64,000 nucleotides of DNA from Clitoria ternatea (GCA_037962975.1 CM075673.1:159484667-159548666); one strand, 5' to 3'. Counted from the stretch's first letter, positions 1-12,000 are shown. Program-made: numbers and translations. The notes: generated by a model from the letters alone, not told the origin.

Positions 1-3000
1 TTATTACTATACCTTCCTTGCAAGACTCTACAAATTTAACAGCATCCCCGGTAGTAATGTGCTCCATCACAACCTTCAACTGTGGAAGCCTCTGAACCAA
101 AGGCTCTAAAATTGTCTCAATGAAGACCTTTTCCCGGTCAAAAATATCAACATTTGGATTTGTAACCTCTCCATGAACCTGTCAAGTATACTGATTCACA
201 GATAAGAAAGTACAATGTAAACTTCAAAGTTTTATATATGAATAAAAGACAATCATAAAGAAGGAAACATGTCACTAGACCACAATTGACTTTTGCCACC
301 AGCATCACTCAGCCCATAGTTAAGTGTTCAAGTGTTTGATGTTTTCCAAATGGATGTGCTCTAAAATCAGTGCCAAAAATAATACATTTTATTACAAAGG
401 CTTAACAATTAACTCATGAAAAATGTAACTTCTGAACAGATCAAGTCAAGAATCTTCAGTCAGGGCAAGCATTGCAGCATTAAAAATGAAATACATTCTG
501 TCTATGGGTACACTGTACGAGAACATAAAACCATAGTAGAGAATCGCATGGGATAAGGGCATGCCTTGGCACACACCCCACTACTGTCAAATCTGTTGTA
601 GAACACCTCAACATTGCACCTGGAGCAGCTCTGCTCACGGCTCCTTTCGCAGAATTTCACAGCCATCTTGGCCATTACTTCAGCATGCATAAGGCCTTTG
701 TACCCACCCCCCGCCACCCCCACCCCCACAAAACAGTGACATTTAGTTATTTTGGGGGGACCAATCTTGAGATTCCCAATTCACTCAGGATGTCTCATAT
801 CTCCTACATGTCATTTGCGCACGCAACTCCAAATGAAACCCTGATCCTTGGTGAAACCCAGCTGATCTGACAAACACCCAACTTTTCCGGCCACTGAGTC
901 CTATTGCCGGTCAGATTCAAGCCTCTAAGACCTATGTCTGTCAAAGATCCAGCTCCTACCCGACAATCAAGACCACTTAGTCTTTCTAGTTTCTTCTGTG
1001 TTATGTCTTCAGTAATGGCTGGAACACATCCCTTCTCCAGTTCAGCCGCCAAGAGGCTTAAAATTGTTTTATTTTATTTTGTGTTTATTGAATTTGAATT
1101 TTCATTAGCACTTCAGTTCTCAAGTTCTAACTTTTGATAATTAATTATGAATATCTTTAATTTTAGGAATTCTTTTAATTATTCAGTAGATACATGTGTG
1201 GTATAATGTTTAAGTGCACCCTAAAATATCAGAAAGGCTATCCCTCTATCTGCAATCCTGTTTTTGGAGGCAGCCGCCCCGCACCACCATTTGGGATCAA
1301 CTACTATGCATAAAATGTAGTCACCCATGCACACACAAAATTGGGGTTGAGACCTTGAGAAAGAATAAAAAGGAATAAGCATAACAGAACCACGAAAAAA
1401 ACTAATTACCAATAATGGTAAATCTTGCTCCACCATTTCCTCAAGAGCAGGAAAACATTTTCCAAAGAGATCAGTAACACCATCTTGGGAATTTGTTGTG
1501 GCACCAGCAGGATACAACTTCACACCATAAACAAGTCCACTTTTCTCTGTCAATGAAAGTAGTGTAATAATCAAATAGGGTATTATGATGTGTTGGGGGG
1601 GGGGGGGGGGGGGGGAGGGAAAGTTAGATGAACATGGAAGAGTATCTTATCAGATGATAAATGACCACTGACTGTCTCAAGATTAGGTTTTAATTTGATA
1701 TATTTTATTGAGACAATGTACAGAATATATATATATATACAACAATCCTATGCTATTTTAGGAAACATCATTAATTCCAATACTATTCTAGGATCCCTTG
1801 AGTTATGGGATTTTCCCTATCTTTGCATATCTGTACAGCTGAGCAAATCTCCTAAAATATTACAAATAATTATTTCCTAAAATTACTCTGTTTCCCACAC
1901 TCCCCCTCAAGCTGGTGAATAGGTATTTTCCATTCCCAGCTTGGATATAATCCTTTCAAAACTATGGCTGCTCAGTCCCTTAGTGAGGATGTCCGCTAAT
2001 TGCTGTTGAGAGGACACATATGGAGTACAAATCAAGCCGCTATCAAGTTTTTCCTTCATGTAGTGTCTGTCTACTTCAATGTGCTTAGTTCTGTCATGTT
2101 GGACTGGGTTATGAGCTTATACTGATTGCTGATTTGTTGTCACAATATAGTCTCATAGGTTCTTCCCATGTTATCCCTAGGTCTTCCAAGATTATTTTAA
2201 GCCATAGTAATTCACATACACCTTGTGCCATAGCCCTAAATTCTGCCTCGACACTGGATCTAGCCACTACACTCTGTTTTTTGCTCCTCCAAGTCACAAG
2301 ATTTCCTCCAAGAAAGGTACAATATCCTGTAGTAGATCTCCTATCTATAATGGATCCTGCATAGTCAGCATCTGTGTAGGCTTCAAGCTTCATATTTCCA
2401 TTTCTCTTAAATAGAATTCCTCTTCCTGGAGTCCCCTTGAGATACTGTAGGATTCTATGGGCAGCTTGCAAGTGGGTCTCCTTTGGGATGTGCATGAACT
2501 GGCTAATTAGGCTTACTGCATAGGCAATGTCCGGCCTGGTATGAGATAAATATATAAGTCTGCCCACTAGTCGCTGATACATTTCCTTGTCTACAATCGC
2601 ATCTTCTTCTGCACTTCCAAGTTTCAGATTCGGTTCCAATGGAGTGCTGGCAGGTTTGCATGCTGTCTTCCCAGTTTTCTTGAGCAAATCAACAATATAT
2701 TTCTGCTGAGATATAAATATCCCTTTCTTGGAGTGGGCCACTTTAATTCCCAAAAAATACTTCAGCTTCCCTAAGGTCTTAATCTCAAACTCTTTGGCCA
2801 AGCATTGGCTTAACAGTTTCTGTTCATCTATATCACTTCCAGTCACTATAATATCATCTACATACACCAACAATACTGTTACTCCCCCTGACTTTGAGTG
2901 CTTAATGAACAAAGTATGATCTCCTTGGCTTTGTTTGTAACCCAGACCTATCATAACTTTAGTAAATCGGCCAAACCATGCCGGTGGGGACTGTTTCAGC

Positions 3001-6000
3001 CCGTATAATGCCTTCTTTAACTTGCAAAGCAACTACGTTTCCACCATATCCTGGAGGTATCTCCATATAAATTTCCTCTTCGAGCCCTCCATGTAGAAAA
3101 GCGTTCTTTACATCAAACTGTTGCAAATTCCAATTACAATTGGCAGCAAGAGACAATATTACTCTAACTGTATTCATTTTAGCAACAGGAGCAAAAGTCT
3201 CCAAATAATCTACCCCATAGGTTTGAGTGAAACCTTTGGCAACTAGTCTTGCCTTATATCTCTCAATTGCCCCATCAGCCCTGTATTTTATTGTGTAGAC
3301 CCACTTACAACCAACTGGTCTCTTACCATCTGGCAGAGTAACTAACTCCCAGGTGCTTTCCAGCACCTCCATCTCAACATCCATGGCTTGCTTCCATTTT
3401 CAGTTGGCAGAGCCTCAAATAGGGTAGTAGGTGTGGTTGAAGTGTTTAGGTTTACAAGGAAGGTTTTATGGGTAGGGGAGAAATTTTTAAAGGACAAGTA
3501 GTTGGAGAGAGGATATTGTGGGTGTTTGGTGCATTCCCTCGTTTCTTTACGAATAGCAATCGGAAGGTCAAGGTCATCAATCTGTTTTTCAGTTTCAACC
3601 TGCACAGGTGAAGAATCAAAGGTATTACCTCTGTTTGTGGAGCCGGATTGGACTCTTGGACATGGGTTGAGCTTGGAATGGCCTTTTTCTTTCTTGAGTA
3701 CACCAAGTTTTTTCCATACCTAGTATCAGGTACAGCTTCACCACTTCCTTGGTCTGGTTCAAGTACAGTTTCAGCACCTCCTTGTTCTAATTCATGATCA
3801 TCTTCATCTTCAATGTGATCAGGTAAGGACCCAAAAGTTAAGTCAGGAAGGACAGAATTTGGTCCAGATTGTATTTCCTTATCTTCACCAAGATTCTCCC
3901 CCTGAAGATAAGGTTTACTAAAATACCCCTCTTGTTCATTGAAGGTGACATCTCAAGACACAAAATTTTTGGACTGTGGATGATAGCATTTATAACCCTT
4001 TTGAGTAAAAGAGCAACCCACAAACACATTTCAAGGATCTAGGATCAAGTTTCCCCTATTGGTACTATGAATATGAACAAAGGAGACAACCAAAATTTCG
4101 TGGTTTGAGATTGTTGGTAGTGGACAGATTTGGATAGAAAGATGCCAGAACTTCCATAGGACTTTTTGATCCTAAGACTCTTGAGGATAATCTATTAATG
4201 AGATGGATTGCAGTAAGGACAGCTTCTCCCCATAGATTTTTTGGAACATTATTTTGAAACAGTAATGCCCTAGTTTGATTAAGGATATGGCCATTTTTTC
4301 TTTCCGGAATCCCATTTTGCTGTGGTGTTTGACACAGGAAGACTCATGAATTATTCCTTCCTTCTGGCAAAAAGAAGTAACGACATGATTGAAATAATCT
4401 TTAGCATTGTCGGATTGAAGCTTCTTAATGTTAACACCAAACTGGTTTTTTACCATGAGGAAAAAATTTTGAAGGACCGAGCTGACCTCAAATTTTTGTT
4501 TAAGTAAGAAACCACCGAGCACCAGACACATTTGGAACAGTAGAGGGCCCCCAAACATCAGTGTGAACAAGATAGAAGGGAAATGTGCTAATTTTATTAC
4601 TAATTTGAAAAGGTATACGCTTATGTTTAGCAAATTCACATACATCACAGTGAAAACTTTCAACATTTATTTTGTGAAACAAAGAAGGAAACATGACTTT
4701 GAGAATCCTAAAGGAGGGATGTCCCAACCGACGATGATGAAGTATGACTTTTTCTGTGTTGGTTAACAAAGATTCTGAGTTGAAGGAGTGATAGATTCTG
4801 CCTTGGCTGGACAGACTTGGATCTTCAAGAAGGTAGAGGCCATTCCATTCTCTAGCATGTCCAATCGTCCTCCCCGAATCCTTGTCCTGAAAAACACAAT
4901 GATTGTTGTGAAATACAACCTTACATGATAAGTCTTTAGTGAGTTTTTGAATGGAAACCAAATTGGTTGATAATTTTGGGACATGAAGAACATTTTTAAG
5001 GGTAATTGAGGGATTGATTTGGACACTTCCATAACCGGCAGCAGTTATAAGAGTTCTATCAGCTGTGGCAATTTTCCTATTACTAGGGCATGAAGAGTAT
5101 GTGGAGAAGAGTTTGGCTAATGGTGTCATGTGGTCAGTGGCTCCAGAGTCTAGGATCCAGTATTGGTTAAAGTTTGTATCTAAGACACTTAGTCCAAAAG
5201 AAAAAGGAAACTCACCTGAGTATGTCAAGGAACACGCACCTGTAGGTTTTTCTAATTTGCTGAGAAAGATTCTCACCCGTTCTATCTCATCTTTACTAAG
5301 TTTAGTATCAATTTGGGCAGTAATTTCTGGTCTGCTTTCCTCGCTTGTTTCAACAGAGATATGAGCTCGTCTTCCCTTCTTAAAGGGGTAGTCTTTGTGC
5401 CTTCCTTCTCGGTCTCTGTTTGGAGGTTTTCCATGCAGTTTCCAGCACTTCTCTCGGGTATGACGTGGCTTATTACAGTAGGTGCACCAAAGATCATCTT
5501 TGTTCTGCATACATGTGGATCCTTCTTTCATTTGTTCAGCCACCATTGCAGAGTTGGATCCTCCTTTCATCTGTTCAGCCAACATAACAGAATTTTCCAC
5601 TGCAGGCATATCCAACATGAGACTCCTCCTACTTTCTTCACTTCTGACAATTGCCACTACTTCATTGAAGCATGGTACCTTCTGCTTCCCCAAGATTTGA
5701 ATCCTGACTTGATCAAATTCAGAATTCAAACCAACAAGGAAGTCATACACCCTGTCTTGTTCAATATATTCCTTCAAAACTGCTGCATCCTCAGAGCATT
5801 TGGTTTTTATCACCCTACAATGGTCCAATTCCATCCACAGAGACTTCAGCTGATTGGCATATTCAGTAATAGTTCTATTCCCTTGTTTTGCTGCCAAGGT
5901 TTTTACTTTTACATCATATACTTGGTAAGCATCTTTAGCTATAGAGTAGGTTTGCTCTAAAGCATCCCAAATCTCTTTTGCTGAGTTAAGGAACATACAA

Positions 6001-9000
6001 GTATCACTTATTTCTGGAATCATTGAATTCCAGAGCCACGCCATAATCATTGAATCCTCCTCATCCCATTTAGTAAACTTTGGATCCTCCTTTTTCGGTG
6101 CAGTTTCCATCAGGTGACCTGACTTCCCTTTTCCTTTCAGTAGGGTGCGGACAAGCTGGGCCCACTTCAAGTAATTTCTTCCATCCAAACGATATACTGG
6201 ATGAATATTCTATAGCTCCCCGGTCTGCTGGGATTGAATATCCCCTTTTCCTGGGGTAGGATTCACGACTTCTTCCATCCAAACAGAGTATATGTGCGAT
6301 CAAGGCACAAGGAATGTAGCAGCAATGTAGGCTGCCGACTTAGGGTTAATGGTATCGAATGCAGTAGCAATGCAGGCTACCGTCTTAGGGTTAAGAGTGC
6401 GCAGATAGAGATATATATATACAGCAATCCTATGCTATTTTAGGAAACATCATTAATTCCAATTCTATTCTAGGATCCCTTGAGTTATAGGATTTTCCCT
6501 ATCTTTGCATATCTGTACAGCTAAGCAAATCTCCTAAAATATTACAAATAATTATTTCCTAAAGTTATTCTGTTTCCCACAGACTGACAATGACCAATGG
6601 TCCATGGGAAAGACACTTGTCATTGGGTCCGTTGAGATAATATTATAGATTATAGATAATGATTTTTGGTTTATATTTAATCTTTAGAAGATTAATTTCC
6701 TTATTTGTTATAATCTAATATCTAATCTTTAAGAGTCTTATTTCTAATCTTTAACTCATCTTTAGAGGTCTTATCTTTTGCATCTCTAATTTTTAGCTTA
6801 TCTTTTGCATCTCTAATTTTTAGCTTATCTTAGGAGTCTTATCTTTTGTATATATAATGTTGTACACTTTTGTAAATCAATAAATACACAATTATTCATT
6901 ATTTTCACGTTGGTATCAGAGCAAGGTTTTCAATTGATGGTTGTTTGGTTGACGCACGGCACCAACACAGTCGTTATGTGAGAAAGTTATCAGTCATTGG
7001 TTGTTTGGTTGATGCACCGTGTCAATATAGTCACTATCATTATGTGAGCAAGGTTCTTAGTCGGTTGTTTGGTTGATGTATTGCATCAACACATTCGTTG
7101 TTGCTATGTGGTAGGTTGACGGACCCCATAAACACTGTCATTGTTAGTTGAAACCACCAAGGTTCGTCTCAGACGCAGTTGATCAACTATCCCCAAAGCA
7201 CCGCCATCTCTCGCCAACACGCATGCCTCACTTACCACCTGCCGGCCACCAATTCTTGAGTTTGTCGGTCTCGATTCTTCCTAGTTCTGTTTGACCAGGT
7301 TTCACTGAGTGGGTCTTGGATCGAGAAACCGATTATGTGTTGTGTTGTTTGTAATCGTCGTTCATGACTGAAGATTCCTGTTCAAAGGCCGACTATGAGT
7401 ATAAGGAGTATTTTTAGATGAAGGCAGCCTAGAAAGCCCAAACCTTATCATTAGTCACCGTTGTCCATTTTGGTAATTCTATAGTTTGTTTCGGATCTTG
7501 GGTTTTGGATTCTGGTGCATTTAACCACCTTGCTAGTAATCCTTCCCTTATCATTGAATTATCACCACCTAACACACCGCATCATATAACTCTTGTACAT
7601 GGTTCAAAAACACGTCATTGGCATTGACCAAGCAACACCGCTTCCTTCACTTCATTTGAGTTATGTTTTATTTGTTACTGGTTGTCCCTTTAATTTGATA
7701 CCTATTAGTAAATTGACATGTTCGTTGAATTATTTTGTAACGTTTACTCCTAATTCTTTTGTGACCCAAGAGTGGAGTATGGGATAGACTATTGGAGCCG
7801 GATCTGAATCACATAGTTTATACTACTTTCATCCGACCACCTTCACCATATGTGCTGTTGTTGAATCTTCTAGTTTACTTCATCATCATTTAGGTCATCA
7901 AAGTTTGGAGAAGTTAAAAATAATGATTCCTACTTTGTCACGGTTACAATCTTTAGAGTGAGTCTTGTGAGCTTGGAAAGCATGTCAGAAATTCCTTTTC
8001 TAGTGTTCTCATGGTTGAGTTAAGTCTTTTGTTTAGTATTGTCCATTCTAATGTCTGGGGACTTGGTCGTGTTCCTTCAATTTTAGGTCATCAGTATTAT
8101 GTAACTTTTGTTGAAGACTTCTCTAGGAATACATGGGTTTTCTTGATGAAAAATCGTTCTGAATTGTTCACCATCTTCTAAAAAAAATTCAGAAATTCAT
8201 ACTCAGTTTGGCAAATCGATTCAAACCTTACGAAGTGACAATGCTAAAGAACATTTCTCCGATTGTTTTAATTCATTTATGTCATCACATAGTATAATAC
8301 ATCAATCAAGTTGTCATACACCCAACAAAATGATATTGCTGAAAGAAAACATAGACATCTAGTTGATACAGCTCGTACACTTTTGTTGAATGCTATTGTT
8401 CCCTTAAAGATTTAGGATGATATTATTCTTACTGCAAGGTACTGAAATAAATAGGACGTCATCATCTATTTCAAGAAACCAAATTCCTCATTCTTTATTG
8501 TTCCCCTCCGATTCTTTATATTTGGTTCTCCCTTGTGTGTTTGATTGCACTTGTTTTGTTTGTGATCTTTCTTTAGGTCATGATAAGTTGTCTGCTCATG
8601 CAATTAAAGTGTCTTCCTTGGCTACTCTCGCACCCGAAAGGGTTACCCATGTTATTCTCCTTCTTCACATTTTGTCTTTGATGATGTAACCTTCTTTAAA
8701 GACACGCCATACTTCTAGACTTACACTGTTCGTCCAGAGAACACGAGTATTCAGGTACTGTTTGTTCTCTGTCTTGATTTTATTCCAAAAGTCCCAGAAG
8801 CTCCACCTTCGACATCTATGTTGGATCCTTCTTTAGATCCTCCCTTACATCGTTTTGGCATTACCTATGAACGTCATCCAAGGTCTATTCTGTCAGCCAC
8901 CATTCCAGTAGTTGAAATTAGTGATTTAGCTCCTACTTCAATTGCCTCACCGGCTCTGGCTCCGTCCACTTTCGATGATCACCCTATTGCCATCAGGAAA

Positions 9001-11491
9001 GGTAAATGTTCCACTCTCAATCCTTATCCCGTCTATAATTTCTTATCCTATCATCGTTTGTCTCTACCCTTTCTTCTATCACTATTCCTAAAACCGTTGG
9101 TGTAGCTTTATCTGATCCAAGGTGGTAACAGGCAACGATTCATGAGATGCATGCCTTAGAATCTAACCATACTTGGGTTCTCGTTCCTCTTCCTCAAGCA
9201 AAATTTAAGGTTGGTTGCAAGTGGGTTTACAATGTTAAAGTAGGCCTTGATGGACTAGTGGATCATTTGAAAGTTCGACTTGAGGCAAAAGGGTATACAC
9301 AAGTATAAAGGTTGGACTATAGAGACACTTTTTCTCTCATAGTAAAGATCACCTCAATACTGATCTTTCTATCTATGGCTGCATATTGGCCTTTGTAACA
9401 GTTGGATATAAAGAACGCTTTTCTTCATGATGACCTAAAGGAGATGTTTTATGCAACAACCTCCGGGATTTATTTCCGAGGAGGGATTAGATCTTGTGCG
9501 CAAATTAGGTCTCAAGCAATCACCTCATGCATGGTTTGGATGGTTAGGAACTATTGTTCAATAGTTTGGGGTGGCTTGTTATGAAGCTGACAACTACATT
9601 TTTTTTCGCGTTCCCCATTGAATAAATACATTTATCTTGTGTATGTTGATAATATTGTGATCACAGGTGATGACCAAGAAGGGATTAAGGCTCTCAAACA
9701 TCTCTTCCATCATTTTCAGACCAAGGACTTACGGCATCTACACTACTTTCTAGGAATTGAAGTGGCACAATCAAGGTTTGGCATTGCCATTTCACAGCAA
9801 AAATATGCACTCGACATTTTGGAAGAAATTGGGCTAGTAGATTCACTAGATTGTAAACCAATTTCTACTCCTATGGACCCAAACATCAAGCTTGTGCCTA
9901 ACCAAAGGGAGTCATATCCTGATTCAGAGAGATATAGAAGATTGGTGAGCAAATTATTATCTTACCTTGACAAGGCTAGGCACATCCTTTCCAGTGGGTG
10001 ATATGAGTCATTTTCTCAACTCTTCTTGTGAGAGCCACTGGGATGCAGTTATTCAAATCTTAAGTACATTGGTCATATTGATATTTTTAGTTACTTCGAT
10101 GCAGATTGGGCAAGTGATGTGAGTGACAAGCGTTCCACCACAGGTTATTGTATTTTTCTGGGAAGAAATTTTGTTTCATGGAAAAGTAAAAATCAAAATG
10201 TTGTTGCCATTCAAGTACAAAGGCTGAGTATCGAGCTATGGCTCATATTGCACGTGAATTTTTATGGATAAAACAGTTAATTTAGGAGTTACAGTTTTGC
10301 CTGGATAGTCCTATAAGATTAGTATGTGACCATCAATCAGCATTGTATCTAGCCTCTAATCCAATTTCTCATGAAAGAACCAAGCACATTGAAGTGGATT
10401 GTAATTTTATTTAAAAGATTCTTTCTAGTGTTATCAAGACTTCATCAGTTTGCTCCAAGGATCAATTTGCTAATATTTTCACTAAATCCTTACCTGGCCT
10501 AGAATAGAGTATATTTCTAGCAAGTTGAATGCATGACATATATGTTCTAGCTTGAAGGGAGTGTTGAGATAATGATATTATAGAATATAGATAATGATTT
10601 CTAATTTATCATTAATCTTTAGGAGATTAGTTTCCTTATTTGTTATAATCTTATCTTTAATCAATAGGAGTCTTATCTCTAATCTTTTAGCTCATCTTTA
10701 GAGCTCTTATCTTTTGTATCTCTAATCTTTAGCTCATCTCTAGGAGTCTTATCTTTTGTAAATCAATAAATACACGATTATTCGTTATTTTCAAGTGGGT
10801 CAAACATTGTATGTTTTAGACAATTACATTGCAACAAATACAAGGCAGATCAACAAGAGGTAAAAACTACAAGGTAAAATAAGATAACAGAAGCTTCATT
10901 TTAACCACTTCCGTTCAAAACTTACATATATAAAAATAGACACAGAAATTAAACTTACTGATACAGTTAAACTTTTTTTATCTTTCATATTTCATAGGTA
11001 ATATTCTTTAAACTTTTTCATTCCATTGATTAGACTCACTTGCAATTTTAATCTCCTCACGGCTTGTCATGTCTGTGAGGTAAAGTGTCATGAGGGGAGT
11101 GAAGTTGCTTTCTTTAGGAATTGCTTTCAAAATGGACTCCCGATAAGACACAGCAGCAGCCGTGGTAGTGATGGGTGGTTTCAAATTTGGCATCACTATA
11201 GCCCTTCCAAAATGCTTTGCACTGTGGGAGCAACAGTTATGAATCAGAGTTCTCAGAATGTCAATGGAGAATGCAGTGAACAAAATGAACACCAGATTAT
11301 ACAAAGATGCAGTGTTCAAGCGTTTCTCATATTGACATCACAAAAACTTAAGAAATAGAATACTAGCAGAGTATCATTGAGTATTTCTTTTATTGCAAAT
11401 GAAATGACCTGTGAGGGAGGACAGCTTCAAGAAGAGAACCATCACGGAGGTGAAGATGCCAATCATCAGGTTGTGTAATAGTGAGCTCCAT
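1..11491 (-). CDS. PYR4: dihydroorotase, 5' part of gene (runs off left edge)
   Basis: Dihydroorotase interconverts N-carbamoyl-L-aspartate and dihydroorotate, the third step of de novo pyrimidine synthesis; the plant enzyme is a PyrC-type metal amidohydrolase, usually organellar. Four coding exons read in phase: 11491-11409, 11221-11040, 1546-1410 and 178-13, all with GT..AG borders. Visible landmarks are the metal site DDWHLHLRDG near the start, the substrate loop MPNLKPP, VKLYPAGATTNSQDG with the lysine that is carboxylated in this family, and the metal histidines in LLVHGE and VVMEHIT. The start is the ATG at 11491 (MELTITQPDDW). No in-frame upstream ATG was found in the leader exon, so any transit peptide would need another exon. 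One oddity: the usual RESG motif reads KKSG across the exon 2/3 junction. The C-terminal half lies outside the window, so intactness is unproven. The 9.5-kb intron 2 holds two copia elements. Confidence 0.93.
13..178 (-). CDS. PYR4: dihydroorotase fourth coding exon
   Basis: The exon starts after the acceptor TTGACAG and ends before the donor GTATAG at 12-7. It encodes VHGEVTNPNVDIFDREKVF through LKVVMEHITT to FVESCKEG, including two metal-ligand histidines of the family. It joins exon 3 in phase 0. The following exons lie to the left of the window. Confidence 0.93.
179..1409 (-). other. dihydroorotase intron 3
   Basis: This stretch separates two securely placed exons. The open frames inside it (for example about 804-1052, minus) match no family I recognise and have no splice support. 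I see nothing else in it beyond a C-rich patch at 706-730. Confidence 0.8.
1410..1546 (-). CDS. PYR4: dihydroorotase third coding exon
   Basis: The acceptor is TTGACAG with AG at 1548-1547; the donor GTAATT follows 1410. The exon encodes GLVYGVKLYPAGATTNSQDG (the metal-bridging lysine lies here), then DLFGKC and LEEMVEQDLPLL. Its 137 nt (2 + 135) keep phase. The acceptor lies only about 50 nt from a poly-G/C tract and about 128 nt from the edge of copia-1. Confidence 0.92.
1595..1615. repeat. 21-base poly-G tract
   Basis: There is an uninterrupted run of 21 G on the plus strand, poly-C in the sense of the dihydroorotase transcript. It sits about 48-68 nt upstream of the exon 3 acceptor. Such runs are unstable and often mis-called, so the exact length is uncertain. 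Confidence 0.9.
1675..1899 (-). repeat. copia-1 3' LTR
   Basis: It aligns with 6398-6581 over about 180 bp with few differences, then continues about 45 bp further to the target duplication. It carries a minus-strand AATAAA at 1709-1704, a candidate poly(A) signal in the host gene's sense direction. The polypurine tract (minus-strand TTGAGGGGGAG) is at 1900-1910. Confidence 0.85.
1907..6278 (-). pseudogene. copia-1 gag-pol polyprotein, broken
   Basis: Remnants occur in normal Ty1/copia order. The Gag start is near 6278 with an in-frame TAG soon after, then a Gag region beginning LDGRNYLKWAQLV (about 6190) and a zinc knuckle near 5480. Next are protease WILDSGATDHM (about 5150), the pre-integrase RRLGHPS motif and integrase core HTDVWGP (about 4580) with QSDNAKDYF (about 4400). 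RT follows with AFLHGG (about 3100) and YVDDI (about 2850), then RNase H to TKHIEV and a stop at 1909-1907. Frame changes near 4500-4660, 3000 and 2120 and a decayed stretch at 3390-4170 separate the pieces. The lesion near 2120 looks like a single inserted base. The gene overlaps the polypurine tract. Confidence 0.88.
6398..6581 (-). repeat. copia-1 5' LTR, inner end rearranged
   Basis: It matches the 3' LTR from its outer TGTGGGAAAC end to a TA-rich stretch near 6410. Its last approximately 45 bp and a recognisable tRNA-Met primer site are missing. They are replaced by sequence holding an imperfect 45-bp tandem duplication (about 6310-6395, unit ending CTTAGGGTTAA). Confidence 0.75.
6630..6910 (+). 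repeat. copia-2 5' LTR
   Basis: This AT-rich LTR carries short internal repeats of AATCTTTAGCTTATCTT type (about 6720-6840) that make it longer than the right copy. A candidate poly(A) region AATCAATAAATA lies near 6875. The inner border may be 1-3 bases off. Confidence 0.75.
6911..6922 (+). other. copia-2 primer binding site
   Basis: TGGTATCAGAGC is the standard plant match to the 3' end of initiator tRNA-Met, placed directly after the 5' LTR. Confidence 0.85.
7490..10545 (+). pseudogene. copia-2 pol remnants
   Basis: Pieces occur in copia order in changing frames. Protease is WVLDSGA (about 7500) and the pre-integrase histidine motif LHHHLGHQS is near 7875. An integrase core follows in which the first catalytic Asp appears as Asn (HSNVWG, about 8050). 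RT pieces follow (about 9140-9990), with LDIKNAFLHDDL and VYVDNIVITGDD, where the second catalytic Asp of YVDD reads Asn. RNase H with DADWASD is near 10100, and the tail is TKHIEV. Many stops and frameshifts are present. Confidence 0.82.
10562..10796 (+). repeat. copia-2 3' LTR
   Basis: It starts TGTTGAGATAAT right after the purine tract and is similar to 6630-6910 but shorter in the internal repeat. It ends at the duplicated target GGGTC. Confidence 0.78.
11040..11221 (-). CDS. PYR4: dihydroorotase second coding exon
   Basis: The exon starts after the acceptor GCTCCCACAG and ends before the donor GTGAGT at 11039. It encodes the HFGRAIVMPNLKPPITTTAA loop and MTLYLTD. Its 182 nt (1 + 180 + 1) fit the phases of both neighbouring exons exactly. 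The downstream intron (1547-11039) contains both copia elements. Confidence 0.92.
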
Positions 11492-11533
11492 CTTTATGCT
11501 AATCAACCTTTTTGGATTAGAACCGTAGCATAC
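11409..11533 (-). CDS. PYR4: dihydroorotase first coding exon
   Basis: The exon begins after the acceptor TTTTTTTATAG (AG at 11535-11534) and ends at CACAG before GT at 11408-11407. Translation from 11491 gives MELTITQPDDW and the metal-binding HLHLRDG, and ends at Pro-His with a split Ser codon completed by the next exon. The 42 nt before the ATG are leader. A short upstream ORF starts at the ATG two bases into the exon and stops after four codons. Confidence 0.9.
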
Positions 11534-11829
11534 CTATAAAAAAAGCAAAATAAGCACTATCAGAATGAATGTAAGAGAGAGAGGGAGAGGGAGGAAGAGA
11601 TGATTAGTGATTTCACCCTCCCAAAAAGGAACCAGGGAGTGCGAGATTACAGCCCCACTGATCCATTATTCCATTTAAGCACCTTCACGTTAGGTTTACT
11701 CATTTTCCATAAGAATTTTTGGAAAAATACAAAATCAAACCAACACAATCAAGTTTAAGGTTAGTTCAGTTCAGAGACGAGAGACTGAGAACAGCGATGA
11801 GAGGACGAGAGAGTGAGTGTGAGACAAAC

Positions 11830-12000
11830 CTTGCAATGAGATAAGAGTGAGTCGGGGAGTGAGGGATCGTGGCTCGGGGAGACTGCTAGACCGGAGACCA
11901 GAGAGTGGGTGAGCCGCCGGTAAGGGGAAGCCGTGGTTCGTGAGAGAGAGAAACGAGGAGCTGTGTTTTGTTTGTGTGTGGCGACGGCACATATAATGAG
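11830..12000 (-). promoter_or_regulatory. probable dihydroorotase 5' UTR exon and promoter edge
   Basis: On the minus strand a pyrimidine- and CA-rich stretch ends in TTGCAAG followed by GTTTGTC, a good plant donor, 296 nt before the acceptor at 11534. The one ATG-initiated frame here (from about 11992) runs into a stop shortly after the splice join and is out of frame with the enzyme, so it is at most an upstream ORF. The transcription start is a guess near 11990-12000, since no strong TATA box is visible. Confidence 0.5.

Larger units (their letters stand above)
1675..6581 (-). mobile_element. copia-1: Ty1/copia LTR retrotransposon in the dihydroorotase intron
   Basis: Seen: two related terminal stretches (1675-1899 and about 6398-6581), a purine tract next to the left one, and copia-order coding remnants between them (Gag, protease, integrase, RT, RNase H) on the minus strand. 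The 5-bp sequence GACTG lies on both sides (1670-1674 and 6582-6586). The element begins TGTGGGAAAC on its own strand. Its other end does not show a clean CA, so that border could shift by two bases. The element has the same orientation as the host gene. Its coding region is broken by stops and frameshifts, so it is dead. Confidence 0.9.
6630..10796 (+). mobile_element. copia-2: decayed Ty1/copia element in the same intron
   Basis: Related ends lie at 6630-6910 and 10562-10796, a tRNA-Met primer site follows the left LTR, and a purine tract (CTTGAAGGGAG) precedes the right one. The flanks share GGGTC (6625-6629 and 10797-10801), a 5-bp target duplication. The left LTR starts CGTTGAG where the right has TGTTGAG, so its terminal T appears mutated. 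The element is opposite in orientation to the host gene. Gag is almost wholly missing and pol is riddled with stops, so it is older than copia-1 and cannot move on its own. Confidence 0.85.

Noticed and set aside
804..1052. 82-codon minus-strand frame in dihydroorotase intron 3
   Set aside because: It lies between two exons that splice together cleanly, has no acceptor or donor support, and resembles no family I know.
5313..5960. 215-codon open frame on the plus strand
   Set aside because: It is the antisense shadow of the copia-1 gag-pol remnant and has no features of its own.
6398..6440. tRNA primer site for copia-1
   Set aside because: No match to the usual tRNA-Met site is found next to the 5' LTR on the minus strand; a TGGTATC at about 6348 is on the wrong strand and place.
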